Shown: one piece after another, positions 21,807 through 34,300 of the stretch
How the letters are laid out: the number at the start of each line of letters is the position of its first letter
How positions within the stretch are numbered: position 1 is the stretch's first letter
NCBI GenBank assembly: GCA_026122225.1
Contig: JANEZZ010002702.1
Coordinates: 248,001 to 312,000, forward strand
Direction of reading: 5' to 3'
Length of the DNA: 64,000 nt
Origin: Heloderma charlesbogerti
Taxonomy: Eukaryota > Chordata > Lepidosauria > Squamata > Helodermatidae
Made by a program: the position numbers and the translations under genes
The notes under the pieces: generated by a model
What the model was told of the DNA's origin: nothing
Databases searched by the model: none
What the model saw: only the letters and a program-made list of their open reading frames with translations

Positions 21807-22484
21807 ATGAGAGGGAGAGATGCAGATTCTCCCCTAGACACCCCTAGAGATATAAGATTGTGCAAAACCTGAGAGGAGACCAACCCAAATGGCATTCAAG
21901 TTTTTAAAAGTTAAAGTATTGAATTTTAGAGAATCCACTGATATTTTGTTGTTGCTGTTGAACTAACAGGGGTGCAGGGAGAAGGGGGGATCCTATTTAG
22001 CCCATATTTGTATAATGAAGACTCCTGCCTCCTCTGTTGAAAGCCGGCGTGAGTCTGGGTTCCTTATCCTGCGTGTGCGCACGATGCTGGCGCTTCTGCG
22101 TCTGCCTAGAAAGGAGCGCGGCCCTCAGCCTCCCTGTCCTTCCCGGAGTCAGGGTGTGGCAAGAGTTTGTCTCCTCACCAACTGCTTGCCAGTGGAAGGA
22201 TGCGCAGTGCTTAATCGGTCTAGGTTCAGAAACCAGCCGGGCCTGAAACGGGGGGGGGGGGATATGTTTCACCTTTCCAAGTGCCTTCCTCCCTCAATCC
22301 GCATAGGACTAATTAAAAACAGCAACGGAGTGCGGGGGGTGCGTTTGTATTTCAATCGCCACCCATCTTTTTGCAAAAAGGAGATTCAACCCACACAAAA
22401 TTGTCTCCTCGTTCTCCTAGACAATCCAGATTTTCTGCTGGCCACCCAAAAAAGTTATAGTGTAAAATGCAGAGCAGTGGAGGA

Positions 22485-22566
22485 CGATCCTACAGATGTT
22501 TACTCTGAAGTAAGTCCAGCTTAGTTTAATGGGCGACTTCCTGTCCTCTTCAGAGTAAACGTGCAC
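22485..22566. repeat. Palindromic ~85-bp repeat copy
   Basis: TGTTTACTCTGAAGTAAGTC is mirrored by CTTCAGAGTAAACGTGCAC. The long-range symmetry is well preserved. Confidence 0.6.
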
Positions 22567-22830
22567 AGCAAGCATTCCCACAGCTGAGGAGCCTCTTCTT
22601 CTTGGGATGGGGCGCAGCCCCCCTTATCCTTATTTATCCTATTTTTCTTTCCAGACTCCCTTATTCCTCTGCTTTGATTCTTTCTGGCTATTTCCCCCTT
22701 GCTTCTCTTTTCCCTTTGCTTCTCCTCACCCCACCCCCACAGCCTCCTCAACCCATGGCCTGCCCGCCCAGGACAATGGAAGTGGTATATGAAGTTCTAA
22801 GTCTAACTGGCTGGTGTCAGGCATCCCCCC

Positions 22831-22865
22831 CACACACGCGCGCGCGCGCGTGCGCGCGCACACAC
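22831..22865 (+). repeat. (CA)n(CG)n alternating tract
   Basis: Thirty-five bases of alternating pyrimidine-purine, with two CG blocks separated by a single TG. It is the third Z-DNA-type tract in this region. Confidence 0.95.
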
Positions 22866-22884
22866 CCGGGCAGCCTGGCGTGAC

Positions 22885-23005
22885 GGATTAAACATCAACT
22901 AGTTAAATAAAAATTAATATCAACCGCTTCCTAACTTCTAATGTCATGTTGTTTATAACTAATGAACTGATTAGGGGATAAACATATCAGGAAGACGTTT
23001 CTGCT
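22885..23005. promoter_or_regulatory. Candidate conserved non-coding element
   Basis: An AT-rich segment with several homeodomain-type sites (GATTAAAC, AATTAATA, GATTAG) and no repeat signature, set in CpG-rich flank. It is inferred to be regulatory from composition only. Confidence 0.3.
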
Positions 23006-23379
23006 CCTCTGCTCGTCGCCAGAGACAGCAGATTCAAAAGGCAGCTCTCCCGATTGTTCCTGCCAGGGTTGCCCCCCCGTACCCACGCCAGTGACAGTGG
23101 CAAATGGGGAGGGAACCCGTTGCCGTTGTGGGGCGGAGGAGGAGACTTTGAGGTGTGTTTGGGAGCACGGGGCGTTTAGCTGGATTTAGAAGAGTGTTCC
23201 GGGATGTGTTTATAATGTCAATCATTCCCATGGCCGTAATGCGCCAAAATGCCTGGCCGGGGGGTGGGGGGGGGGAGAACTATTCTTTCAAAGCTGGGGG
23301 AGACCCTCATAATTAGAATCACCACCACCACCACCATCATTATCCTTAGGATGCCAGTTCAAGTCTGTGCTTGTTTAAG

Positions 23380-23890
23380 TTACTTTGGTGATGGTCAACT
23401 ACACAAATTATCGTTCCTATAATTATTAACTTTTTAGAATTCTTCTACTCTGCTTTCCTTCAAGTTCTACTTGGTGAGCTTTAGAAGGTACATCTACAAA
23501 GCAGTTCAGATTTAATAGGTCCGGTTTTAATTAGCCCCAAGCCGGATAAAATTCAGGTTTCATTTCTAACAGTGCATCTCTACTTGCTTTGTGAATCGGA
23601 GAAGCAGTAATAACTCGGCCCTTTATCCTATGGCTGACCCACACGCGCGCCCCCAAAGTTGACACAGGCTCCTTCTTTGCCCTCTCTTTTCAAGGAAACC
23701 ACAACGCGGCTGGAAAGAAACCGCAGGCTTTTAAAATCCTGTTTGTCTACTATCGCATTGGTTTTGACAAGACAATAATAACAGGGGAAGCATTTTAAAA
23801 CCAATTTAGCAAATGCAGAAATGCAATTTTAATGAAGAATCGATGGACGAATGGTTCATTTTTCCTAGGATACCTTGTTGGAGTTGAGAG
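23380..23890. promoter_or_regulatory. Candidate conserved non-coding stretch
   Basis: AT-rich, repeat-free DNA. It includes ATTATTAACTTTTTAG, TTTTAATTAGCCCC and a SOX/TCF-like TTGACAAGACAATAATAACA run. There is no coding potential. Regulatory function is inferred; an alignment to other amniotes is needed. Confidence 0.28.
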
Positions 23891-24199
23891 ACTTTCAATC
23901 AATGGGAAGGCGGGGGCGGCGGGGGGGGGCTGAAAAAGTGTGGCTCAATGCATCTGCGGTTGAGTGCAGCGAAGCCGTCCCCTTTTTGCAGTTCTTAATA
24001 CAGGACCGAGGATTGTAAAACGAAGCATCCTGGAATCTGTCGTACAAAGACCAAGAAAAGAATCTAAGGGACAGGCTGTTGCCCGAAATCTCTCCATATC
24101 AAGGTAGCCTTTTCAGAAGGTTAAGGGACAAGACCCCGAGGGGCCCAGGGTGTCCAGAATTAAGTATCTTTTCATATTGGTGTTGACATTCCGGAGGAG

Positions 24200-25480
24200 G
24201 GAGGAAACGTCTTGGCAATGGCCTGCTGCTGCTGTTGCCGCCCGTTCAGGAGCAGAGCAGAGCCACGGGCAACTGGGTGCAGGCGAGTCAGGCTCCACAG
24301 AAGAATCGGGCTGGCCTGCACCCTCAAGCCGGCCCGCTACCCCTCTGCCTCTGCTCGTGGGCTGTTGAGAAAGGGAGTTTGCATTTCACCCTCCGGAGCT
24401 GGGCCTCGCCAGCTCTTGCGGTAAGTGGGGCTGTGTCCTGACATCCCCCCACCCCCACCGCGTCCTTCACAGTTTCTCCTCTGGCTTGTAGCACCTGGGC
24501 GCAGCGATCCTCCTCTAGCACTGCCCCCCTCTTCTGGTAGGTCGCTCCGGAGGGGGAGCCTGTAATACCTCGAGGGGCGGCGGGCTTTCCCTCGCTGGGC
24601 AGCCTTCCGTGGCGGACTCTCTAGCTCTGGACTCGCTGCATCGAACAGGGGGCTGGACTAGATGGCCCCTCCGACGCTGCGACGCTATGGGGCATCTGGG
24701 AAGGCCATGCAAAGGCTGGGCGGGTTGGCCCGAGGAGCTTCGAGACAAAGCCGGGTGGGGAAGTCCTCGCCTCCACACGCCCCTGCCTGCACCAGCCTGC
24801 TTGCGGGAGGCTTACACGTGTTGACCCGGGGCCCACGGAAATCTACACCCGTCCGCGGGCGCCCCTCCGACCCGCCACGGAGGCCTGCTTGCCAGCCCAG
24901 GCGGGCGACCGCCTCTCCTCTCCTTCAGAAGCCGCAGCACAGCCTTGGCTCGCCCTGGGGATGATTCCCCCCTTTTTCAAGCTAGTCCAGGCTCAGTGGA
25001 GCGACGTCTCCTTCTGCGATTGAGGGGGGGGGGGGATCCCCTCCCTCTTTTGCTCTCTCGTTATCTAAACCGTTTAGTTGTGGGTGGTTGCGCCTAGATC
25101 TCCCAAGTCGGGGGGGGGGGGGAGGCGGGAGACAGCAGGACGGCCAAGCGAGGCGATCGGCAGAGGAGCAGCGAGTGAAAGGCCGCGGCCGATCTGCCGG
25201 GCTGAGCCAGGCAGCCCAAGCAGGGAGACGCACCATTAGGCAAGCCAGGCATGGCTCGCAGCTCTGGCGGGAGACAAGCCAACGGAAGGCGGGAGGCGGC
25301 TGGCCAGGACGTCGAGGCCGCGTTGAATATTCACGAGAAAGGGAGGGACTGCAAAGGAGCCCAGCCCTCCAGCAGCCCACTCCTAGCGTCAGCCCAGTGT
25401 GCGCAGCTCCCCGTGGGTACTCTTAAAGTGCTGTCCGCTGGGTCTGCAGGGCTGGTGGCGGGCCCTGCAGAGCCTTCTTT
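24200..25480. promoter_or_regulatory. CpG island in PAX2 5' flank
   Basis: GC-rich and CpG-rich throughout, with G-runs of 12-13 bases at about 25023 and 25110. Open frames exist on both strands but none has a recognisable domain. The decayed CR1 tail at 24610-24695 lies inside it. Confidence 0.45.
24610..24695 (+). mobile_element. Decayed CR1 LINE 3' end
   Basis: The words GGGGGCTGGACTAGATGGCC and CGACGCTATGGGG match in order the canonical CR1 3' UTR (GGTTGGACTAGATGACC ... CTATGATTCTATG). It is diverged and unusually CpG-rich for an old repeat, fitting its CpG-island setting. Confidence 0.55.
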
Positions 25481-25499
25481 CGGTGGCCCCTGAGCACAA

Positions 25500-26950
25500 G
25501 CAAGACTGTGGCCCAATGAACTGGTGAATTGGAAAGGGCCCGTTTCCTTGTAGGTTCCCTGCAGTTTCTTCTTTCCCAATACACGTTTTGCTCCTGAAGG
25601 CTTGTTTGCCTCGCGGCCCTGAGAGAGGACGGCGCCCTCCTGCGCCAGCTGGTATTCACACAGCCACTTCACTGTCCTTCACCTTTGTTGTGGAGACATG
25701 ATGCGTGGGTGAAATCGAGGTTCACTCTGATCATAAACAGATTTTAATAGAAGGAAGAACACTCGTGTAAAAAGGGAATTTAAGGCAGTGCCGAATATTT
25801 CGCGTTTCGGACCTCATCCATCCACGGCCTGCTCCAGCCAACACCCGTCTCGACAAGCCATTGTGTCCTAGCGAATTGCTCTTGTGTGCACGGCATACCC
25901 TGCAACCCAAACTACACGCCACAAACCGAAGCACTGCAGTTTAAAGGGCTTTGATCTGAACTAACAGTTTCTTTGGCTTCAGGGATTGTGGTCGGGCTGC
26001 CCGGGCAAGCAGTGAGCAGGGCAGGGGCGCTGGGGGATCGCGTTTGGTGGGCTTTGGGAAACCGCGGGTCTATCTCGCGGCTCACCCTCTGAGGGCCACG
26101 TGCACGCCTGGAGGAAGCTCTCGGAAGATGTTGCGGTCTTGGGAATGGGTTGCTGTGTTTGTGTTGAGGCGGGGCGGGGCGGGGGGGGGGCGCTGACAGT
26201 TTGCGAACAGAGCTCCAAATGATGCTTCAGTCTGATGGCTACCTGGGCGACCACTTAGTCCTGCAAGCAGAGACCGGTGGAGGCTTTCAGGGGCCTTGCC
26301 AATGTGTGTTGTCGGTGGAGCTGGGGTTGGCTGGAGGAGGGTGGGCAGGGGGCTTTGCTTCTGGGAGACCGAAGCGCCAGGACTGAAATCCTCCCTGGAC
26401 TCAATAGGACCTAATCGGCTGGGTCCTGGATTGGGATGCTGGCCTAACTACTGCGAAGAATCAGATTTTTATCAGTTTTAAATATTAGTGCGGGATTTAA
26501 GATGCTTATTTTCACCAGTTATTCTAACGAAGTTTCTCTAAATCCAGGAAACAGATATATTTCTATAGATATCTGGAAATCCAACTTTTATATGCTGTCA
26601 TATTAAATTAGGCAAATATAACATGCAGTATACATTAGGGAATTTAACTGACCGCGTGTGAAGCATTTAGTAGGGAGACATATCAGATAACGTTTCTGAC
26701 TTTATACACACTGGTCATGGACAAAATACAGTCTGAGACGTATAATAAAACACTGAGTACAAATAAATCTACTATTGTGTATTATAGGTGTACTTCACAC
26801 CTGCCACATCAAGGAGGCCTAACCCACTTCCTAGCCCCTCACGCAACTGTAATAAACAGAGAACGGAACACAACTCCCGCCACCGCCGCCACCGCCGCCA
26901 CCCCAGGTTGCCGTCCCCTCTGTTCTATTTCCCTTCTGTGCCTCTAAAAG
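25500..26950. other. PAX2 5' flank, non-coding
   Basis: No gene, RNA or transposon was recognised. The part at 26460-26790 is AT-rich. A (CCGCCA)n hexamer run lies at about 26878-26901. Confidence 0.45.
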
Positions 26951-26959
26951 ATCTGCCCA

Positions 26960-27130
26960 AGTCCCTTTGCATCTGAGGTTTAAACAGGAAGATCAATAGA
27001 AAACAGTTGTAATGATCTAATTAATTATAGCAAAATTAAAAGCGAGTAGAAAATCAATCTCTGATGGTGTTGAAGATGGAATTAAATTGATAGTCCATCT
27101 GTTCACCTCCTAGACCGTATAAATTTGCAA
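26960..27130. promoter_or_regulatory. Candidate conserved non-coding element
   Basis: Repeat-free and AT-rich with dense homeodomain-like cores (GATCTAATTAATTATAG, GGAATTAAATTGATAG). It is bounded by CpG-rich DNA. Regulatory role is inferred from composition. Confidence 0.32.
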
Positions 27131-27188
27131 CCCAAGGACGGAGCTAATGGGATCAGGCTGCTGGGAATCTCCTCCTGTTACCCCCCCC

Positions 27189-27305
27189 ACACACACACAC
27201 ACACACACACCCCTTCCTGAAGTTCAAACTTGCAACATCAGTCCCTACCACAATTCCTTCTCCTCGACTCTCTGTGTACTCTGGAAAGTCCCAGATACTT
27301 GCAAA

Positions 27306-27338
<33 letters not shown>
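27189..27338 (+). repeat. Two (CA)n microsatellites
   Basis: Uninterrupted CA tracts lie at 27189-27210 and 27309-27338. A (TCTATA)n stretch follows at about 27345-27370. Confidence 0.93.
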
Positions 27339-27340
<2 letters not shown>

Positions 27341-27830
27341 CTACATCTATATCTACATCTATATCTATATGACGGTTCTGTAGCGAGGTCAAAGCAGCAG
27401 GAGCAGCAGTTCCCACTCAAACGGTGGTTCCAGCGGAACTGGGAAATAACGCACACATTTTGGATTGTTTGTCTTTTCCTTCCGGTTGTTTCTCCAAATA
27501 GGGCAGGCCATTCCGTATCATATTATTGGCTCCTATCCACCATCTTCAAATTTCATAGCAGCCCTTTTGCCTTTAATGGACGTACTTTGAAGTGAACTGT
27601 TTATATGGACTACAGTTATTCAGTAAGAAACAGGAATGAAGGAGAAACAGGATACCTGTCCCACCGGATTCTAAGCCCGCACTCCTGAAAGTCAGTCAGT
27701 TCCAGTGAAATAGATGGGGCTTAAACACCCCTGTAGGGGTGATGTGGTGATGACGCTTTAATAGTTAGCTCTACAACACAACTGGACTGTTCTTTTTGAA
27801 GAGCGGCAGGATTACTCGCATTAATGAGTT

Positions 27831-27893
27831 TGCGCCACAACCCTAAGTACACTTGCTCAGAAGGAAATCCCACTGAAATGGATGGGAACTTCC
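27831..27893. repeat. Palindromic ~85-bp repeat, partial copy
   Basis: The arm ACACTTGCTCAGAAGGAAAT continues into CCCACTGAAATGGATGGGA. A further half-copy lies at about 27670-27720. Confidence 0.5.
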
Positions 27894-28099
27894 ATTGGGG
27901 AGCGGCCCTGATGCCATTCGGTTCATTGGGATACTTGCACACAAAACCCGCCTAAATCTGAGTATCCGCTTAATGTGTCAAGAGCCGTGGAAAAACTAAC
28001 CTAAAAACCGGAGGGTGAAGTCCATACAGCGGAGATTCTGAGGTGCGGGTGCGCGTGCAAACACGTGTGTTCCTATTACACGGACACCTTGGAAATTAC

Positions 28100-29960
28100 A
28101 CTCCGTATTTCATCCGAAGGCAGGGATCCCCGTCCTTCCTAAGGAACCTTCCCAGGGAGGGTCTCCGTCCTTGGGGCGGGGGCAGAGGGTGATCTCGTGG
28201 CGCCCTCCCTCGCTCTCTCCCTCGCTCCCACCCCGCACACGATACCTACCCTTCTCCAGGAAAGTGCCTCCTCCACCCGCTGAGCCGGCCCGGTAGGTGC
28301 CTCCTAGGCCATTCTCCGTCCTTTCTGAAGGTAGAACACGACCGTTGCCCACGCTGGGCTTTGCTTTGTTTCTCATTAAGCAGCGCCACGAGCTGGGAAG
28401 AGACCTACAGTCGCTCCGCGGGAGCCCTCAGGTTCCTTAGCAAGCAGCCTGCCGCTGCTTGCGTTGGGATGATGACACGGCTCTGGCCGCCACCATCACC
28501 TGCCGCTTCGCCTTCCTTCCACTCAGCCCAGCCCGCCAAACTCCCCGCAGTTTGTCCTGGCGAGGAAGCCAAAGAGCAAAGGCAGCAAAGGCAGGCTGGC
28601 AGAGCCGGGCTGGGGGTGTGAAATTAACAGAACAGAAATGGTGTCTATTCCCCAAGTTAGAATTCAGGAGAGTGGGGGCAGAATGGGAGGGGGGCTGCAA
28701 CAATCTACAGAAGCCCGGTTGTCTCAGTGTACAGGCGAACCAGGGCGACTCTACAGGGCCCCTCCCGGTCCTGGGTGTTTGCATGTAAAGCGGAGTGGGT
28801 GCGGGGGGGGGGTGGATTTCGGTGATCCGGTGAGTTGAGATGGAAGTTGGGACGAAAGTCCAGGGTGTGAACCGCCTTCCTTCTTACTCTTTATCTCTCG
28901 GTCGGGACTCATCCAACCTCCCTCCTTCCTTCTTTCTTTTTTAAATCTTGTGCATTTCGTAGGGGGGGGGGATCTCCAGCCCTCGCCGGACGTGATCGTC
29001 GCCGTTGTCCTGGGTGCCCTGTAGTGTCCGTAACAATAATGGGATTATCATTTTCTCATCATCCTAACCTAGGCCCAAAAGAAAACTCCTACCAGTGGTA
29101 TTTAAAAATACTTTTCCTTTCCCCTGATCTGGCGCTCACACACGGGGCAGACAAGCGCCCCGAAGCCAACCTAATCCGTTTTATTAAATGATGTATTCAA
29201 AGGATGGCCGCAATCTAATGGAAATTGCACTCCTTCATTTTCGGCTTCGTAGAGAAATCCTTTAAAGAAAAGGTGTGTTGCCAGTTCTTCGCACCTACCC
29301 CACTTTCAAACTTTAAAATGTACACATATCAAAATTAGAATGAATTGCACTGAAAGTTATATCAACATCAGAGTACCTGAAATTAACCAAGACGGTACCT
29401 TTCCCCTCCCAGCTTCCTTACCTGAAATTAATCAACAACGAATATAGCAGACAGAGTCCCGCAGTTCTGTAAAAAAGTTAGGCGTTATTTGTCTTTAGGG
29501 GGAAAGTGTGACCAAAATTAACTAATCACATAACCGACTTTCCCTGAAAATATATAAAGAATGAGAAAAGTTTACATAGACGAAATCAAGGAGCTGCACC
29601 CAAGTCCCCTTGGTCAAAATCACACACACACAAGCACACCAGCAAGAATGGGAGGGAGACGTCTTGTTAATGGGAAACGTCCTACTTGCAAAGCTCGGGA
29701 GCGGAGAAACAACAGAAGGGAGTTGGGTGGCCAGGGAAGGGAGGGCAGGAGGTTCGGGGTAGTCCTGGCCCGGCCCGGCCGAATCAATGGCTGGGGAGGC
29801 CTCCTGCCTCAGCCTCCCCGCCCCCCCCTTTCCAGCGTGTCTCACTAGCCACTACATCTCCCACTCGGTCCTCTCCCTCCCCGCTGAGGCTGAACTGCCG
29901 GATGGTGGTGCAGCGGCTGGAAGCTCAAGCCCGTGCCCTGAAGTGGCAACAGCAGCCCGA
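28100..29960. promoter_or_regulatory. CpG-rich blocks in PAX2 5' flank
   Basis: Two CpG-rich blocks (about 28100-28620 and 29690-29950) flank a repeat-free AT-rich stretch (29030-29560). Candidate open frames carry no domains. The pattern continues the islands at 9-10, 16-17 and 24-25 kb. Confidence 0.4.
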
Positions 29961-30049
29961 GTCTCCATCCCTGTCCTTGAGACGTTCTCTTCTTTATGTC
30001 TGTGATTCACCCTGTCCTTTATTGCGATCGGCTTGGATCCTTTTTTAAA

Positions 30050-30480
30050 TACTTGTTCGGAATAGAAGTTGAATGAAACGAGTATTTTTTGCTTTTGCAT
30101 TCTCTCTGAGAGGATTTGTATGCCATCTATTTCACTTTTGAAGCCTCTAAAAATATCATTCGCATTTACGTTGGCGCTCAATGTAGTCTTAAATAAATAG
30201 TTCCTCTTCCCCATTATTTTCTGTTTCCATATTACTATTATTATTTTATTATTGTTACTGTTGTTATTATCTTGGTCTTGGATGTATATCTGCGACAGCT
30301 TCTCCAGCCAAAGGTTCCCGAATCTGCTCATTATTGGATAATCATTCTGTTGCTTAATTGTCTCGAATAAACTTTAAAATCCTACCTACGAACATTTGTT
30401 AAGTTGGTTTAATTGAATAAACTTTTGTTTGTTTCTTTGCCTTGTTACCGCTCTCTCCCACTCCTCTTGTTAATTTGTTC
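30050..30480. promoter_or_regulatory. Candidate conserved non-coding stretch
   Basis: Repeat-poor AT-rich DNA with octamer-like and homeodomain-like motifs, for example TTTTGCATTCTC and GGTTTAATTGAATAAAC. A short imperfect ATT-rich run lies at 30233-30270. It is inferred regulatory and not proven. Confidence 0.27.
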
Positions 30481-30526
30481 CTTGCCTGGTCTATAATTCA
30501 ATAATTCACTTCGTCCTTCTGCCTCA

Positions 30527-30531
<5 letters not shown>

Positions 30532-30563
<32 letters not shown>

Positions 30564-30579
30564 ACACACACACACACAC
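30532..30579 (+). repeat. (CT)n(CA)n compound microsatellite
   Basis: About 15 CT units are followed by a short TTCA link and nine CA units. Confidence 0.95.
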
Positions 30580-31256
30580 GCACCATTAGGAATTCCTGCC
30601 AAATTTGAGTGACTTGGACATACACACTTTTTAATTTGACTTCAGATTTGAGGTTTACCTATTTTCAGATTTTAAAGATGGTGTGGGAAAGAAGGAAGCA
30701 ATTCTCTTTTATAAAACGATAAAAATTGTCCTCTAGAAAAGGAATAAAGTTTCCCTGGGCCTTCGAACTTCCCTGGCGAAGATTGATTTCTGACCCCTGA
30801 GAGTTTTTATGAAAGGCTGAGGAAGGGGGGAAGGAAGGAAAGACCCACGGCAGACGATGTCGGAGACAGAGAGCGCAGTTTTCCTCTTTGGTGCTGAAAA
30901 GATATCCCTTCTTCCTACATATTTAGTATTATATTAATATATTTCTGGTTATAACATGCAATGAACGAGGAAGTCAGCACTTACAATTCTGTGTGGAGGG
31001 AAATATTATCGTATAAAGATGACTTTTTTTCAGGAAAGAGAATACCTTTATTCAGCTAACATAAATTACTAAAGTCATTTAAAGTAATGACATAGGATTA
31101 AAAGTATTAATAAGATATTCAGATAATATACATCAGTAATAACATTTAGAACAATAATATAGTCATAGAAAGAAAACAAAGGGCTAGCATAACAGATGCC
31201 TTTATTCTGTTGAGACAATTTATAAATTTTTTCATTGGAAATACAACAGGAATAAC

Positions 31257-31302
31257 AAGGAAGGAAGGAAGGAAGGAAGGAAGGAAGGAAGGAAGGAAGG
31301 AA
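31257..31302 (+). repeat. (GGAA)11 microsatellite
   Basis: Eleven uninterrupted GGAA units. GGAA is the core of ETS-factor sites, so the tract could act as a clustered ETS platform, but nothing here shows that it does. Confidence 0.95.
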
Positions 31303-31309
31303 ATTATGT

Positions 31310-34300
31310 GGACAGCTCTACTTTCGCAATAGCTGTAAAGTCTGCAGAGAAACTTCTTGCCCTCTTGGCCTTGGGGGAGCAGCTTAGGTTTGAGAACAAG
31401 AGAGTGCTCCCCCTTTCTTCTAATCCTTTCCTTTCGGGCTTTGTCATCATTCACTTTGGCCCTGTTACTACTGGAATTACCCTTTTTAGGGACTTTAATG
31501 GGTAAGAGCCAGGGTTTTCGCTGATCCGCAGCATTTTCCACCTATGTCCCCATTTTTATGGGTGCATTATAGTTAGGGGGTAATATAAATGTTTTTTTGT
31601 CTGTGATAACTGTAAATCCTAACATTTGCAAAAGGCCCCAAGGCAAACCAACCTTGGATGGGAAGGAGAGAGAGAAATGACGGAGCGGGGAGGGGAGGAT
31701 CTCCCATTACTGCTGATTAAAAGGAGACTTTAATAAGTGTCTAATTCACTCATTGGGAGTTTTATGGAGAAATTAGACAAGACAAAACTATCTCCAGGAG
31801 GGGGGAAATCCCACTAGAAGGCTTATTTTGGGTAGGAAAGCCAGAACGAACCAGACCTCAGCGACCTTGTATCAAAAGTCCAGAAAAAGGAGGTAACATT
31901 TGGGAGAAGGAGACACGTTATATGCGGCCCCCAGATTTAGGATCCGATGCAGCCCCTGGTTCCCACTAATTCCAGCAGCCTTCGCCTCTGAATAAGGGGT
32001 GTGGGTGGGGAGAATATTTGTTTTGGTTTTTTGGTTTTTCGGAAAGAGCAGCAAGGCTGCTCCAAGAACAGATCACAAATACAGCCTTCTTGTATAGGCA
32101 GGCAGGGGTAGCTGCCTTCCGTCTGTGCAAATAGCACGCCCAGTTTTGCAAACGTTTGTTGTTTCCAACGAGCAGCCTTCCTTCACTTCCCTACACCAGA
32201 GTTTGTAAGCTGGTAACAAATCCTGAACTGTGGATGCTGCAAGAACCGTATTTGCAGCTCCCTCCGCATGCCCACCTGCTTCCCGAATGCATACAGATGG
32301 AAAGTATGTTCTCGGAGAAGGGAGACCGGCAGGCAGGCACTCCTGCATGGTGCCGCCTGCTTGCATGCTTGCAGGTTCGAGAAAGAGAGTTCCTGGGTCT
32401 GGCCCCAGAGCCTGCAGCTCTTGCTAGTCCCAGCGCGCTAACAATCTCATTCTCTCTCTCCCCACCCCCCCATTGTTGGCTTCCCCCGTCCTCCCAAACG
32501 AGGCTGCAAAAAGTCTCCGGCTTGTCTGGGTTTTGTGGCAAACGCTCTCTTGTAAAGAGAAGAGGTTAAAGTGTCGGTTACTGAATAAAGAGCAGCGCAC
32601 GTGGGCTCCTTACTATTGAGGGCAAACAAATGTACCAAAGAAAAAAAGCCAGCAACAGCAGGAGGCACACAAGACACCCCCCCCCGCCCTCCACCCATCC
32701 ATCCCCTTCTCTCTGCCCAGTGCCAAGGTGCCCAGGCTGAGGGTCGCCTTACTGTATCCATCAAGTCCCCCAGACATGGAACCCACCCAGGAGTCACAAA
32801 AGAGGGGCGGGGGGAAATGAGAGGGTCTTGGCTGGGAAAGAAGAAAGTAGCTTTAGGGGAAATGTGCTGTGGAGTGTGAAATTGCAGCCCATGGTGCTCC
32901 ATATTGTACCAGAAGCTCTCCAAAAGCCCTCATCCTCCAACGTGACCACAGGGGCAGAGAGGAAAGAGACGGATCCGGGGACAGAGAGAGCGGGTGGATG
33001 AAGTGGCCACTTTGAACGGACCTGGCCATTTTATAAGGCCAAGTGCAACACAGCAGTCACCAGAGAAACCCGATCCACCAAGCTGGAGTTCTCGGGCTGG
33101 ACCTCTGTCTTGACTCGCCCAAGTTGTGGGCTGGGCTGTGAGTCCCCTGAAGAGATTTAAGGCAAGCTGTGGGGCGCCCATTTGTAACTTCTACAGATCT
33201 ATGGAGCTGTTAATTTGTCCGCCTCCACCACATCCCACCTAGGGCTTCCTCGGCATTCTCATAAGCGACGCACATGCCTTTTTAGTTCGAAAGGAGGTAC
33301 AAAAAGCGAAATAGAGCTCCTTTGAAATCCAGGATATATTTATGTCTTCCTCCGCAATTTCCTCCGGAATATCTTTAGCGGAGTCCTGTTTTCCTCTGCT
33401 CCTAACGGCACACACCACGCTGGCATGTCCTCTGTTTTGGGTGCTTTTGATGCTTTTTGTCACCTTCCTACCCACCCCCCGCAATAAAATGAAGCTTCCC
33501 CCCCCCGTTACATATATAATAAAGGATTTCTACCCTCAGTTGGTTTCCCAACTAAGCGTCTCAGGCGGCAGGGGTGGGGGTGGACAAGGGTTTTCTAAAG
33601 AGGGAGAAAGAGAAACGCACCTTCTCGGCCTTCCCGAGACTGAAGCGGGTCTAGAAGAGCAAAGAGGTCTTGGCTGTCAATAATACCAGTTTTGGTCCAT
33701 AAGGCTTTTGTCACAGTAGCCAAAGCAGACCAAATTAATGGACAACAACCGAGTCAAAACTGGATTAACGGGCATTTAACTCAGTCCCGAAGAGGCGGGA
33801 GAGGAGGACGAGAGGGAGGGTGGAGGACCCCAGAATCATCGCGGACCTGGGGGGCCGGGGGTCGAAGTCTAGCCGGCCATTTCAGAGGTAGAAACGTGCG
33901 GTGGCTTTGTAGTCCCGTGTCTAAAGATTGCCTGAGGAAGGCGATGTAAATACAGGATGAGACTCCAAGCCTCTCGGTTTCTCAGCTAAATCTCATCGCC
34001 CTGAGATCCGAAGGGGCTGGGCGCGGCTGGAGGTGAGCTAGGGACTGCCGGCGTGTGTGGAGAGGGATTGCCTGGGATCTACGGGCTTGGCTTGATCAAC
34101 TGGGGCACGGGGGTAATGAAGTCAATGCAAAGATCCCTATCTCCGCAACTCCCCTCCCCCAGTTTATTTTCTCTCTCTCCAAATTTCCGCAGAGAAGCCG
34201 GTGCCTCTTTTGAAGTGTAAATACTCCGAGTTGGGAGGTGAGCGATGAATGGCAGGGACAGGAGACCGTCTTTGAAAAAGGAGAAAGAAGATTCATTTAA

